A DNA stretch of 64,000 nt from Holophagaceae bacterium (GCA_016722505.1 JADKJH010000001.1:248001-312000); one strand, 5' to 3'; positions 9,702-19,486 are shown, numbered from the stretch's first letter. The notes: generated from the letters alone by a model not told the origin. Made by a program: numbers and translations.

Positions 9702-10877
9702 TCAGAAGCTGGCGCCAAGGCTGACTGTTCCTGAGACACCATCCTTGAATCGGTCGCCCTTGGCATCGGTCAGATCACGGTTGAGCTGGTCACGCCGCAC
9801 TTCGACCCGCGCGAAGGCGGGTCCGTGCTTCTTCTCTACACCTGCGGCGAAGGACTGCGCTTTGAGCCCTGCCCCGAGACGCCCCAAGAAGGACGTGCCT
9901 TGCCCGTCCAATCCCAGTGTTGTCCGGATGGAGGTGTCCGCGGAGAGCCGGACTCCATGCTCGTCTGACAAGTGCTCAGCCCGAGCGAAGAGGCTGATGC
10001 CATTGGCTAGTTCGTATCTGTAGATGAGCCCAAATCCTTTCCAGCTGGCATCCACAGGTCCCGTTGCGCCAAGGATGGCCGCCGCGGCGAATTGCTCTCG
10101 GCCCAGTGAAACCTCGCCTTGCAGGGTGGACTTCCCCCAGATCCATTGCCCCATCGCGCACACTCGTTCACGTTGACGGCCTTCGGCACCGGTATTCGCC
10201 GCGCTGCCCAGGCCATCCTGTTCGGGACCCCGATAGGCATGGATGGAAAGATACCTCTCCGCCGAACCAGAATGGTTATAGGTGAGACCCAAACCGACCG
10301 TCTTGCCGTGATTGTTGTCCTTGATGCGGTCCTCACCATTGAAGGCCCAGACATCGCTACTCCAGGTGGCATTGAAGGCATGGTGCCAATTCACGCCCAC
10401 CTGCCCGAACGGATCCGTGAAGGTGTAAAGCAGGCCCCGGCTGGCGGTGATGTCCTGGGATCCATCCAGGAACTCCATCCCGATGAAGGTGATCATCCGG
10501 CCCACCCGGAGGGTGTCCCGTTCCCCCGTCCAGGTGACCATGGCCTCCACGGCCGCCACGGTTCCGGTATCGCCGGTAGTGGTCTGCACGACCTTCCCAA
10601 CCTGACCCGCCAGCAAGGTGAACTTGGCCGACCAGCCTTTGGCGAAGGTGGCATCCGCGCCGAACATCACGCCATCCAGCGTGAATTGGCTTGGGCCTGC
10701 CTCGACAGGACGGAAGACAAGAGTACCGTCAGCGCTTTCGCGGTTCTGGGTAAGGGCCGAAGCCCAAATGGAGCCGCGCCATTTCAGGCCCGGTTGAGAC
10801 GGCGATGAGGCCGGAGCCTGAGCTAGAAGAGCCGTGCCAAGCATAGCTGCGGTGGAAAATCGGAACAGAAAACACAT
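9702..10877 (-). CDS. Outer-membrane beta-barrel (porin-like) protein
   Basis: This 391-residue protein has a signal peptide ending near LLAQAPA. It is followed by alternating amphipathic strands rich in aromatic residues, ending in the outer-membrane C-terminal pattern GTVSLGASF with a terminal Phe. Segments such as DTLRVGRMITFIGMEFLDG and LLYTFTDPFGQVGVNWHHAF resemble the putative beta-barrel porin-2 (OmpL-like) family. It lies 84 bp downstream of the ammonium transporter on the same strand, so the two may be co-expressed for nitrogen uptake; this is inferred from position. The solute is unknown. Confidence 0.8.
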   Translation of the reverse strand: MCFLFRFSTAAMLGTALLAQAPASSPSQPGLKWRGSIWASALTQNRESADGTLVFRPVEAGPSQFTLDGVMFGADATFAKGWSAKFTLLAGQVGKVVQTTTGDTGTVAAVEAMVTWTGERDTLRVGRMITFIGMEFLDGSQDITASRGLLYTFTDPFGQVGVNWHHAFNATWSSDVWAFNGEDRIKDNNHGKTVGLGLTYNHSGSAERYLSIHAYRGPEQDGLGSAANTGAEGRQRERVCAMGQWIWGKSTLQGEVSLGREQFAAAAILGATGPVDASWKGFGLIYRYELANGISLFARAEHLSDEHGVRLSADTSIRTTLGLDGQGTSFLGRLGAGLKAQSFAAGVEKKHGPAFARVEVRRDQLNRDLTDAKGDRFKDGVSGTVSLGASF

Positions 10878-10961
10878 AGAAACCCAAACCTCTCAGAAGG
10901 GAATCAAGGCAGCGTTACAGCACACATCCTAAGGCGTGCCGGAACGGGAAAATGGGTTGGA

Positions 10962-12212
10962 TCAGAGTCCCTGGGGGTAGGCTTCTTCGCCATGCAGCCC
11001 CGCATCCAACCCCCTTTGTTCATCCGCTTCCTCCACGCGGACCGGGGTGATGCAGTTGATGAGCCAGAGCATGCCGTAGGTGAAGGCGAAGGCCCACACT
11101 GAGGATATAAGGACCGCGACGAGCTGCTTGACGAAGAATCCGGAGCCACCGTAGAAGAGCCCATTGGCGCCATTGGGATTCCATAGCGTGGAACCGAACA
11201 TGCCCAAGAAGACGACGCCGATCAAACCACCCACGCCATGCACGCCCCAGACATCCAGCGCGTCATCCCAGCCCAGCTTGTTCTTGAGAGCCACGGCGTG
11301 ATAGCAGATCACGCCAGCCAGGATGCCGATCAGAGCCGCCACAGCCGGTGAGACGAATCCCGCGGCGGGGGTGATGGTGGCGAGACCTGCCACCGCACCC
11401 GTGAGCAAGCCCACGAACTTGGGTTGCTTGGCGTTGGACCACTCGACGAAGAGCCAGGTGGCAGCGGCGAACGATGCGGCGATATCCGTATTCAGGAAGG
11501 CGGAAGCGGTGATGGAATCCACGCGGAATTCAGAGCCGGCATTGAAGCCGTACCAGCCGAACCAGAGCAGCCCAGTGCCCAAGGCGATGAGGGGAATGCT
11601 GTGGGGTTCGTTCTCGACGACCTTACGCTTGCCGATGTAGAGGATTGACGCCAGGGCCGCGAAACCGGCAGTGTTGTGCACCACGATGCCGCCTGCGAAA
11701 TCAAGCACGCCCCATTTGGCCAGGATGCCTTCGGGATGCCAGACCATGTGGCAGAAGGGGAAGTACACAAAGATGAGCCAACCGGTCAGGAAGAGCATGT
11801 ACGCTTTGAAGGTCACGCGGTTCGCGAACGCGCCGGTGATGAGGGCCGGTGTGATGATCGCGAACATCATCTGGTACGCGACATGCACGATCAAGGGAAT
11901 GCCCGCCGTGGATCCCCCCAGCGTGAACATGCTGGTCAGGCTGATGTTCTGAAGGAAGGCGTAATGGAAAGGGTTGCCAATGATGCCGTGCCAGGAGGGG
12001 CCGAAGCACATGGAGTAGCCAAACGCGAACCATAGCACCGTCGTCCAGCCGAGGCTGACAAAGCTCTGGATCATGATGGCCAGCACGTTCTTGCGTCCCA
12101 CCAGGCCGCCGTAGAAGAAGGCGAGGCCCGGGGTCATGAGCATGACCAAGCTGCAACAAAGCAGCATGAAGGCAGTGTTGCCGGTATCGATCGGCATGGA
12201 TTGCGGGTTCAC
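10962..12212 (-). CDS. amt: Ammonium transporter (Amt/AmtB family)
   Basis: A 416-residue, 11-helix inner-membrane channel for ammonium/ammonia. The conduction-site residues are visible: Asp in DFAGGIVVHNTAG near 171 with the first pore His near 179, and the second pore His in DVWGVHGVGG near 325. The cytoplasmic tail EEADEQRGLDAGLHGEEAY is the typical Amt signature near the PII docking surface. I set the start at GTG 12212, which has AGGAGG 4 nt upstream; ATG 12197 is too far from that site. No glnK/PII gene is adjacent, which is unusual; a porin gene follows instead. Confidence 0.95.
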   Translation of the reverse strand: MNPQSMPIDTGNTAFMLLCCSLVMLMTPGLAFFYGGLVGRKNVLAIMIQSFVSLGWTTVLWFAFGYSMCFGPSWHGIIGNPFHYAFLQNISLTSMFTLGGSTAGIPLIVHVAYQMMFAIITPALITGAFANRVTFKAYMLFLTGWLIFVYFPFCHMVWHPEGILAKWGVLDFAGGIVVHNTAGFAALASILYIGKRKVVENEPHSIPLIALGTGLLWFGWYGFNAGSEFRVDSITASAFLNTDIAASFAAATWLFVEWSNAKQPKFVGLLTGAVAGLATITPAAGFVSPAVAALIGILAGVICYHAVALKNKLGWDDALDVWGVHGVGGLIGVVFLGMFGSTLWNPNGANGLFYGGSGFFVKQLVAVLISSVWAFAFTYGMLWLINCITPVRVEEADEQRGLDAGLHGEEAYPQGL

Positions 12213-12628
12213 GGAACCTCCTCGATGGACATACGCTAGACCAGAGTGGCGAGGATTCACCTCGAACGGTGTGTGATCGTGGTCAACCTTGCGTAGGGTC
12301 GGCGCACTCTCCCAATTGGAGCAGGGGTGCTTGAAACGGTAGGTCCGTTCGAACAAGCCCTCTGACGGCTTATCAGAGGCATTGGCGACCGCAATCTAGA
12401 CCTGTTGAAATGGTGGCATTCCCATGGCCCTTTTTATCGCACGGGCGAGCCAAGGGAGAACTACCGGCCTCCTGCTTTGAAGCCAACGATTGTCTGGGGT
12501 GGGATCGCGCCAGCTAGGAAGAGGACTTGGGTGCTCCCGAACGGCGAAGAGAATCATTGTTTTTCCAGGAAACAACAACTATCGTGACTGAGACTCTATA
12601 AATTTATAAACGGGAAAAAGGAGATCTG
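12213..12628. other. Divergent intergenic region between amt and the repeat lipoprotein
   Basis: This 416-bp gap has no convincing gene. A short hairpin with 7-bp arms CCTCTGA/TCAGAGG lies at 12359-12379. On the plus strand, TATAAA in an AT-rich palindrome near 12596-12608 and AAAGGAGATCTG just before 12629 look like the promoter and ribosome site of the lipoprotein gene. I found no clear sigma-54 site for amt. Confidence 0.4.
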
Positions 12629-13948
12629 ATGCGCCGGATTTTGCATTCTTTCTTAATGTGCGTTCTATCCGTCACGAGCCTGGTGATCCTTCTGGCTTGC
12701 AGTTCCGGGAGCACCAGCAACGGCAATGGCATGCCAGCGGTGGCCGCACCCACCAACCTGGTTTATTCCACGAGCCCGTTGACCTACCGGGTCGGATCGG
12801 CCATCACGCCCATCACCCCCAGCGCCAGTGGCGGTGCGGTTGTTTCCTACACTGTTTCTCCGACGCTGCCCGCGGGGCTTGGCTTGAACACGGGCACCGG
12901 CATCCTGGCGGGAACACCTTCGGCGCCCGCCGCCACCGCAGCCTATACCGTCACCGCCACCAACACCGGCGGCAGCGCCACGGCAATCCTGACCGTAACC
13001 GTCCTGCCCGCCCTCGTCACCGATGTCTATGCCGCAGGATATGAATTCAACGGGACAAAGAATGTGGCCAAGGTATGGAAGAACGGTGTGGCGACCTCGC
13101 TCACAGACGGGACCCAGGGGGCCAGTGCATCCTCCGTGGCGGTGTCCGGAATCGACGTGTATGTCGCCGGGTCTGAATCCAATGGATTCAGATCAATTGC
13201 GAAGCTCTGGAAAAACGGTGTGGCTCTCCCCATGACTACGGGGTTGGATGGGTCTGTCGCCAGATCCGTCGTGATATCAGGGACCGATGTGTACGTCGCT
13301 GGAGAGGAATCCAATGGCACGGTACAGGTGGCCAAAGTCTGGAAGAACGGCGTCCCAGCTTCACTCACAAATGGAATCAATACCGCCGGCGCCAACTCCG
13401 TGATCGTTTCAGCAGGCGATGTCTACGTTGCGGGCTATGAATTCAACGGGACAAACTCCGTGGCTACGGTTTGGAAGAATGGCGCTGCCACGCGACTCGC
13501 GGATGGAACCCACAATTCCAGTGCGATGTCAGTGGCCGTTTCAGGAAGCGATGTCTATGTGGCCGGATGGGAAATCGTTGGGGGAAAGTTCGTGGCCAAA
13601 GCCTGGAAAAATGGCATCGCCACTTCCCTCACGGATGGATTGGCGGATGGCATGGCGTTCTCCGTGACCGTGTCTGGAAGCGATGTCTATTTCACAGGAA
13701 ATTCCTTGCACGGGGGCAAGGATACCGCCACCGTATGGAAAAATAACGTCGCCTCGTACCTTACCGACGGAACGCAATACACCTATGCCTACTCCGTGGT
13801 CATATCCGGCGCCGACATCTTTGCCGCAGGTTCCATATTCGTTGGGACGAAGGACGTACCCACAATTTGGAAGAATGGGGTCGCTACCATGCTCACGGAT
13901 GGAACCAGGGAAGCCGAATTGAAGTCCGTCTTCGTGAATGTGCATTGA
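12629..13948 (+). CDS. Lipoprotein with Ig-like domain and seven 44-residue repeats
   Basis: A 439-residue secreted lipoprotein with lipobox LLAC at about 24-27. Residues of about 40-130 form a putative Ig domain of the He_PIG type (GLGLNTGTGILAGTPSAP). From about residue 132 to the end come seven tandem repeats of exactly 44 residues, each containing a DVYVAG start, WKNG in the middle and a SVxVSG end. Seven repeats of this length, four strands each, suggest a seven-bladed beta-propeller. It sits alone with its own ribosome site AAAGGAG. A binding or adhesion role at the cell surface is inferred; I do not know the ligand. Confidence 0.8.
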   Translation: MRRILHSFLMCVLSVTSLVILLACSSGSTSNGNGMPAVAAPTNLVYSTSPLTYRVGSAITPITPSASGGAVVSYTVSPTLPAGLGLNTGTGILAGTPSAPAATAAYTVTATNTGGSATAILTVTVLPALVTDVYAAGYEFNGTKNVAKVWKNGVATSLTDGTQGASASSVAVSGIDVYVAGSESNGFRSIAKLWKNGVALPMTTGLDGSVARSVVISGTDVYVAGEESNGTVQVAKVWKNGVPASLTNGINTAGANSVIVSAGDVYVAGYEFNGTNSVATVWKNGAATRLADGTHNSSAMSVAVSGSDVYVAGWEIVGGKFVAKAWKNGIATSLTDGLADGMAFSVTVSGSDVYFTGNSLHGGKDTATVWKNNVASYLTDGTQYTYAYSVVISGADIFAAGSIFVGTKDVPTIWKNGVATMLTDGTREAELKSVFVNVH

Positions 13949-13950
13949 GA

Positions 13951-13981
13951 GATTGAGGCATTGAGGGATTGAGGCATTGAA
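13951..13981. repeat. Two-unit 16-bp tandem repeat
   Basis: GATTGAGGCATTGAG occurs at 13951-13965 and, with one change, at 13967-13981, right after the lipoprotein stop. It lies in the short convergent gap before the mechanosensitive channel gene and is not a recognisable terminator. Confidence 0.6.
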
Positions 13982-14003
13982 GTAAAAAAACAAGTCAGCG
14001 CCT

Positions 14004-15878
14004 TCATCCCACCTCGGGTGCCGGGGCCTCCCCGCCCTTCCCTTGCAGCAGATCCACCACGGCCTGGTTTAGGCGGCGGCGGGTTTCATGGCTTTCATGG
14101 GCCTGGATGATGTAGCGGACGCGGATCTCGATGCCTTCGCTGGTGGACTGGAGTGGATGCCCGGCACCGTGGAAAAGGCATGCACCCGGTAGCGGGTGGT
14201 GGTGCGCTGCCATTCAGTTTCCGCCAGCTCGGCGTTGGCCTTGGTCTGCTCCTCCACCAGTTTCTGGATGCTCGCGATGATGGGATAGGGATCCTGCCCG
14301 GCGGGAATGGTGGCGCGCACCTCGTCCCACATCCATTGGCCCGAGGTGGAGAAATTGAAGAAATGCCCCTCGATGGCGAAGCTGTTGGCGAAGGTCACGC
14401 GGCGGCCCGTGGGATGGGCGGCGTCGCTCCAGTTCCCGGTCTCCAGCAGCACGGTCCGCAGCAGCCCGACTTCCACCACTTCGCCGCCGACGCCCTTGAT
14501 CTCCACCCAGTCGCCGACCCGCAGCCCGTTCTTGCCGATGAGGACGAACCAGCCGAAGAAGGCCACGATGAAATCCTTCATGGCCACCGTCAGGCCCGCG
14601 CCGACCAGACCCAGGATGGTGCTGGTCTGGGTGGGCATGCCCACGATCACGAATAAAATGGTGAAGGTGCCCAAGACCCGCCAGACGAATTTCAAGATGG
14701 TGCCCGGCGTGCTCGTGCCACCACGGTCTTCCTCGGTCCGGATGAAGATCCGGTCAATCAGGCGGCCCCCCAGCAGGATGGCCAGGAGCAAAACCATGAT
14801 GAGCAGCACGGTTTTCATGATGCTGTGCAGCGTCGCCCTGGAATGGATTTTGGTGAGCGTGATCCAGTTCTCGTAGACTTCGCCGAGCTCCTTCTGGTCC
14901 TGGATGCGTTTCCCCAAGTCCGAAAGCAGGCGCTGGTCGGCCATGTGGCGGCGAAGGGCGTGGACGGTGGCCTTGGCGGCTTCCTTGGATGTTCCTTCTT
15001 CCGACGTCTGGCCTTTCTGGCCCTTCTGACCGAAATTCTGGGCCTTCTGCTTGACCGCGTCCCTGGCTTCCCGCCCTTTTTCAACGCGCTCCACCAATTT
15101 GGGGCGGCGGTCGGTCATGCGCTGGGCCCGCGCCCGGGCTTCGGATTGGGCCTGGGCGAGTTTGGCGGACTTGCGTTTCAGGTCGAACCAGAGCCCGGTT
15201 TTATTCAGCAAACTGCCGGTGGGGGCAACCCAAGGCATGGCCGGGGGCAGCGCGATCTTCCCTGAGCGATCCGACGCCTCGTGGGCCGCCTTCAGCCGCC
15301 GGACCTTGGCCTGGGGGTCGCCGCCCGCGGCTTCCAACTCCGCGGCCACATCATCCAGATCGTCCTGATCGAGTTCCAACTGGGCTTTCACGACATCGAG
15401 CTGATCCTCGAGCGAATCCTGCTCGGCGCCTTTGGCCAAGGGAATGTCTCGCGTCAGTTGCGTGATGCGGTGCTGGTCCGCTTCCACCGCTGCTTCGGCC
15501 TTCTTCTTGGCGGCCTGCAATTGCACGGCCTCGGGACTCAGCGGCCGGGGCGAATCAAGGGCCATCAGCAGGGCGTCGGTGTAGGCCAGATCCACCGCAT
15601 GGTTGCCCAGCCGTTCGGCCTGAAGGAAAAACTGCTGCTCCTGCGGCGTGATGGCGAAGGGCGCCAAACTGCGCGCCGTCTGCAAAGGGCTTTCATCCAC
15701 CACGCGCACCCGGGGCGCAGTCTTGGAGCTGGCCGCTTTTGTCGAAGTGGCAGGTGTTGCGATTGGGGGCCGCACCCTCGTCCGCCTCGCCCAAATCCCG
15801 CGTCCACACCAGCCCCGCCACAGCCAGCGCCACCAGCAGCACCGAACCCGCCAAGGGGATCCAACGACGGATCTTCAT
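14004..15878 (-). CDS. MscS-family mechanosensitive ion channel (two frameshifts)
   Basis: Read across two breaks this gives about 624 residues. MKIRRWIPLAGSVLLVALAV is a signal anchor. Next come a long coiled-coil region rich in Ala, Glu, Lys and Asp (about 80-310), several membrane helices, and the MscS core with a pore-lining segment GLVGAGLTVAMKDFIVAFFG and the beta-domain GLRVGDWVEIKGVGGEVVEVG. One extra base in the G run 15765-15769 and one missing base near 14160-14163 must be corrected. The first joins the N-terminus; the second restores the tail HPLQSTSEGIEIRVRYII. The length matches large MscK/MscM-like channels. It gates solute release on osmotic downshock. Its 5' end is duplicated at 28315-28484. 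Confidence 0.8.
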
Positions 15879-15937
15879 GATTGTTGGATCCTTTTGACTG
15901 ATGCCATGCGGTGCACCCCGATCAACTATCAGTCTAG
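15768..15937 (-). repeat. 170-bp duplicated segment, copy A (mscS 5' end and leader)
   Basis: This stretch covers the first 36 or so codons of the channel gene plus about 59 bp upstream of its start. It aligns without gaps, at roughly 85 percent identity by eye, to 28315-28484. This copy is the functional parent, because its reading frame is open as far as the G run. Confidence 0.85.
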
Positions 15938-15997
15938 GCGCACGTATCTGGTTTCAGGCGGTTGGGCTTGGGAAGGACGTGGGTGTGGTTCTCCATT

Positions 15998-16051
15998 GGC
16001 AACGCTGATTCCCTGCGCTAGCATGCGAACCGACATCTGCAATGTGGGTGA
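15998..16051 (+). pseudogene. Decayed copy of the 3' end of the gene at 1-135
   Basis: Translation reads GNADSLR, stop, HANRHLQCG, stop. This matches the last 17 residues and stop codon of the partial gene at 1-135 codon for codon, apart from one nonsense codon and three substitutions. No start or upstream coding sequence is preserved. It lies just left of accessory island 1. Confidence 0.7.
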
Positions 16052-16303
16052 TGAGGCTTTGGCTTGATGGGTAGGATTTGAAACAAGGACAACGATGAGG
16101 ATACGACTCGCCTGCGTCGACCGGTAATGCCTCCCATAGCCCGCTTCGCGGTGGTTGAATGCTTTATGGCGCCGTTCTGGGGGTGCATAACTAGCCGACG
16201 TTTTTCAACACTTTAGAGAACCTCGGATAAATTACCTCTAGCGCTTCTGGTCATGTGCCTGTAAGCAAGGATGATCTTCGATATCAGCGGATAGAGCACT
16301 CAT
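16052..16303. other. Non-coding stretch at the left edge of island 1
   Basis: I see no gene, clear hairpin terminator or repeat here. It lies downstream of the minus-strand TPR gene, and base composition shifts towards AT within it, marking the approximate island boundary. Confidence 0.4.
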
Positions 16304-19300
16304 CTACGCTGCCAATTGGAGTTCAATTTCAGCATCAAAAATTTCATCCATTTCGGTCTCCAATGGCTGCCGCCCGACTCCCGCGGCGCTGAGGCCGAAC
16401 CTATCGTGTACAAGTTTGAATACATTTGCCTCCCCGAAATTCATCTTTGCCTCCTGTGCGCTAAGCTCACCCGTCAGCCTGCTCGCCGCGTCTCTGTGGT
16501 TTTGTGCGGCTTCGAGATGCAGGCGCATCAAATCGATGGAAATCACGTTGTCAGGCAAGGTGGCAAGTATTTCGCCAGCACGCTTGAAATCTTGAGCGCG
16601 GAGTGCCAGCAACGCTAGACCGCTATGGAATATCGCAGTTTCCTTCGGACAAATCGCCGCATTCAAACCTTGTTCCAACGCGCCACGCGCATCCATAAAA
16701 CGCCCCAGATCGAGCAGAATCATCGAGCGCAAATGTAGGTCATAACTTTCTCCGGAGGACATCGGCAATAGAGCGAGTGCTTCGACATAGCGCTTCTGCT
16801 TGCGCAGCACATTGGCCAATCCGTTGATTGCGAAGTGGTCATTGGGCCAGCGTGTCATATTTTGCCGATACTGCGCTTCCGCAGTTTCCAGTTCCCCTCT
16901 CGATTTCAGTACGTCCGCTAACCCGTTAGCCGAAACTTCGTCATTTGGCCAGCGCGCCATATTTTGTCGGTACTGCGCTTCTGCCGCCTCTAGTTCTCCG
17001 CGCGTTTTCAGCACGTCGGCCAGACCGCACGCCGAGACTTGGTCATTAGGCCAGCGCGCCATATTTTGCCGATACTGTGCTTCTGCCGCCTCTAGTTCTC
17101 CGCGCGTTTTCAGCACGTCGGCCAGACCGCACGCCGAGACTTGGTCATTCGGCCAGCGCGCCATATTTTGCCGATACTGTGCTTCCGCCGTCTCTAGTTC
17201 TCCGCGCGTTTTCAGCACGCCGGCCAGACCGTTGGCTGAGACTTCGTTATTCGGCCAGCGCGCCATATTTTGCCGATACTGTGCTTCCGCCGCCTCTAGT
17301 TCTCCGCGCGTTTTCAGCACGCCGGCCAGACCGCACGCCGAGAATTCGTCATTTGGCCAGCGCGCCATATTTTGTCGGTACTGCGCTTCTGCCGCCTCTA
17401 GTTCTCCGCGCGTTTTCAGCACGTCGGCCAGACCGCACGCCGAGACTTGGTCATTAGGCCAGCGCGCCATATTTTGCCGATACTGTGCTTCCGCCGCCTT
17501 TAGTTCTCCGCGTGTTTTCAGCACGTCGGCCAGACCGCACGCTGAGACTACGTTATTCGGCCAGCGCATTATATTTTGCCGGTACTGTGTTTCTGCCGCC
17601 TCTAGTTCTCCGCGCGTTTTCAGCACGTCGGCCAGACCGCACGCTGAGACTACGTTATTTGGCCAGCGCGCCATATTTTGTCGGTACTGCGCTTCCGCCT
17701 CCTCTAGTTCTCCGCGCGTTTTCAGTACGTCGGCCAGACCGCACGCCGAGACTTGGTCATTAGGCCAGTGCGCCATATTTTGCCGATACTGTCCTTCCGC
17801 CGCCTCTAGTTCTCCGCGCGTTTTCAGCACGTCGGCCAGACCGCACGCTGAGACTTCGTTATTCGGCCAGCGCATCATATTTTGCCGGTACTGTGCTTCC
17901 GCCGCCTCCAGTTTCCCCCGAGCTTTCAGCACATCTGCCAGACCGTTGGCTGAGACATCGTAATTTGGCCAGCGCATCATATTCTGTCGGTACTGTGCTT
18001 CCGCCGCCTTCAGTTCTCCTCGCTCTTTCAGTACGTCCGCCAGACCATTTGCCGAGACTACATCGTTGTCATTTTCCTTACAGGCCTCTCGCAACATCGA
18101 TTCTGCCCATTCCAGCTTGCCAAAGCTCTGGACGATGGTCGCCGCATTGGCAAGGGTCTTGGCCGTATGAAGATGCTGGTCGGCGAGGTCCGTATTGCGT
18201 TGTTGGTCAAGCAACTCGTTGAGGAAACGGAGTGCGGTGGTTTCATCGCCGTCGCTTAAACGGCGTTCGATTTCGGCGAGGGTTCGGTTGACGGCATTCA
18301 GACGCTCCAGGCGGTCGATTGACGTTCTTCGAGCGGGGCGTGTGGGTTCCATGTCACCCCATTCTTCGATTTCATGCCTCAGAACCTTAAAAGTGGCTTT
18401 TTTCTCAGCAGGCCACAAGTGTTCGCTGAGCTTACTAAGCAAGTGCCTGGCTTCCTGCGGCGAACGACCGACAAGTTGATGTGGGCTAAAGTTCAGGTCT
18501 TTCAGGTATCTTTGTCCCTCATCGGAAGCGTTGCGCTGGAGTATATTGCGTAGCTTATTTTGTTCTTCTTCGTTCAAGGACGCCCACAATTCGTTGAGGT
18601 CTTCAGGTAAGGGTGGCATGTCAGTGTGCGCCTTGGGTTCCAGTCTTGGCCATATTTGGGCGGCGATGTCTTGCAACAGTTCCGGCCAGACCGCCCAGGT
18701 TGGCGAGAGGTAATCAACCCAGGTGGTCGGATCGAGAGGAAATGCGTTCCCAAAACGCCACAGCGCTAATTCTAGCAAGCCGATAGCTTGAGGATGATGT
18801 TCAGCGCTTGCAAACAAGGCACGCAACCCAGTGTTAAAGGTGTCCAGGGCATCTTGCCGATCCGCATCAAAGTCTAGGGTTTCTAGTAACCCGTACCAGG
18901 CTTCAAGCAATTCCGTACGTCGCGCTGGACTCCAAGTACGGTTTTTGTCCTCCAGTAAATTCAACCAATAATCTCGTAACCCAGTTCCGTGTTGTTGCTC
19001 TGCCAGCGAGCGGCGTAACTGAAAACCCACCCTGTTGTTAGAACTGGCAAGCACTACATCCAACTTGAAGCCGACTTCGTGAAATTGTTGAAGCCCTCCG
19101 AACAGCTCTTCATTGCGCGGCAGGCGTGAAGCCAATAGGAACAAATTAAATACGTAGGTTTCGTCTTCCAAATAAAGGTTGTCGTAAACCAACGAGTTGC
19201 CTCCGCCCATGGCAACGCCCTCCAGTGCTGCAATTTGATGCGCAAGTGCATCAGCACGCCGAAGGATCAGGCTGGCTAGAAGACGAGCAATACGCCGCGC

Positions 19301-19486
19301 CATACTAGCGTAGTGGTCTCCAGATTCTAGTGCATCGTGAATTTGTTCTGCAGGCTCTTCATCGCGCCCCAAGGCGGGCAGACCCGCACCACTCAGAAGT
19401 GATTGCAGGGCTTCAGAATCATTGCTATTTGCGATGTGGGAGAGGTGGTTACGCAGGACCGCCCGCGCAGCTTGGGTGATATTCAT
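16304..19486 (-). CDS. Large TPR-array protein with unknown N-terminal domain
   Basis: A 1060-residue soluble protein. Residues 1-475 are a helical domain I do not recognise; it includes the Gly-rich VAMGGGNSLVYDNLYLEDET and many aromatic and acidic residues. Residues of about 477-884 are twelve nearly identical 34-residue TPR units of the type GLADVLKTRGELEAAEAQYR, and about 885-1060 are degenerate TPR-like helices. Its ATG overlaps the stop of the upstream gene as ATGA, so the pair is translationally coupled. There is no signal peptide or membrane helix. Base composition is visibly less GC-rich than in the flanking genes. TPR arrays bind peptides or proteins; the partner and role here are unknown, though accessory location makes defence or toxin-type functions worth testing. 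Confidence 0.8.
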   Translation of the reverse strand: MNITQAARAVLRNHLSHIANSNDSEALQSLLSGAGLPALGRDEEPAEQIHDALESGDHYASMARRIARLLASLILRRADALAHQIAALEGVAMGGGNSLVYDNLYLEDETYVFNLFLLASRLPRNEELFGGLQQFHEVGFKLDVVLASSNNRVGFQLRRSLAEQQHGTGLRDYWLNLLEDKNRTWSPARRTELLEAWYGLLETLDFDADRQDALDTFNTGLRALFASAEHHPQAIGLLELALWRFGNAFPLDPTTWVDYLSPTWAVWPELLQDIAAQIWPRLEPKAHTDMPPLPEDLNELWASLNEEEQNKLRNILQRNASDEGQRYLKDLNFSPHQLVGRSPQEARHLLSKLSEHLWPAEKKATFKVLRHEIEEWGDMEPTRPARRTSIDRLERLNAVNRTLAEIERRLSDGDETTALRFLNELLDQQRNTDLADQHLHTAKTLANAATIVQSFGKLEWAESMLREACKENDNDVVSANGLADVLKERGELKAAEAQYRQNMMRWPNYDVSANGLADVLKARGKLEAAEAQYRQNMMRWPNNEVSACGLADVLKTRGELEAAEGQYRQNMAHWPNDQVSACGLADVLKTRGELEEAEAQYRQNMARWPNNVVSACGLADVLKTRGELEAAETQYRQNIMRWPNNVVSACGLADVLKTRGELKAAEAQYRQNMARWPNDQVSACGLADVLKTRGELEAAEAQYRQNMARWPNDEFSACGLAGVLKTRGELEAAEAQYRQNMARWPNNEVSANGLAGVLKTRGELETAEAQYRQNMARWPNDQVSACGLADVLKTRGELEAAEAQYRQNMARWPNDQVSACGLADVLKTRGELEAAEAQYRQNMARWPNDEVSANGLADVLKSRGELETAEAQYRQNMTRWPNDHFAINGLANVLRKQKRYVEALALLPMSSGESYDLHLRSMILLDLGRFMDARGALEQGLNAAICPKETAIFHSGLALLALRAQDFKRAGEILATLPDNVISIDLMRLHLEAAQNHRDAASRLTGELSAQEAKMNFGEANVFKLVHDRFGLSAAGVGRQPLETEMDEIFDAEIELQLAA
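16835..18058 (-). repeat. Twelve tandem 102-bp repeats within the TPR gene
   Basis: Twelve in-frame 102-bp units lie head to tail, each encoding one 34-residue TPR. Central units differ at only a few bases. Variation concentrates at the unit boundary, where the encoded residues read NDQ, NDE, NNV, NNE or NYD. Such sequence uniformity indicates recent expansion or gene conversion, and copy number may vary between strains. Confidence 0.9.

Noticed and set aside
16800..17963. A 387-codon plus-strand open frame full of repeats
   Set aside because: It is the antisense shadow of the TPR repeat array; its repeats simply mirror the 102-bp units, and composition fits the minus-strand TPR gene.
16835..18058. 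Regular repeats suggesting a CRISPR array
   Set aside because: The units are 102 bp, adjacent without unique spacers, in frame and encode TPR helices; no cas gene is present.
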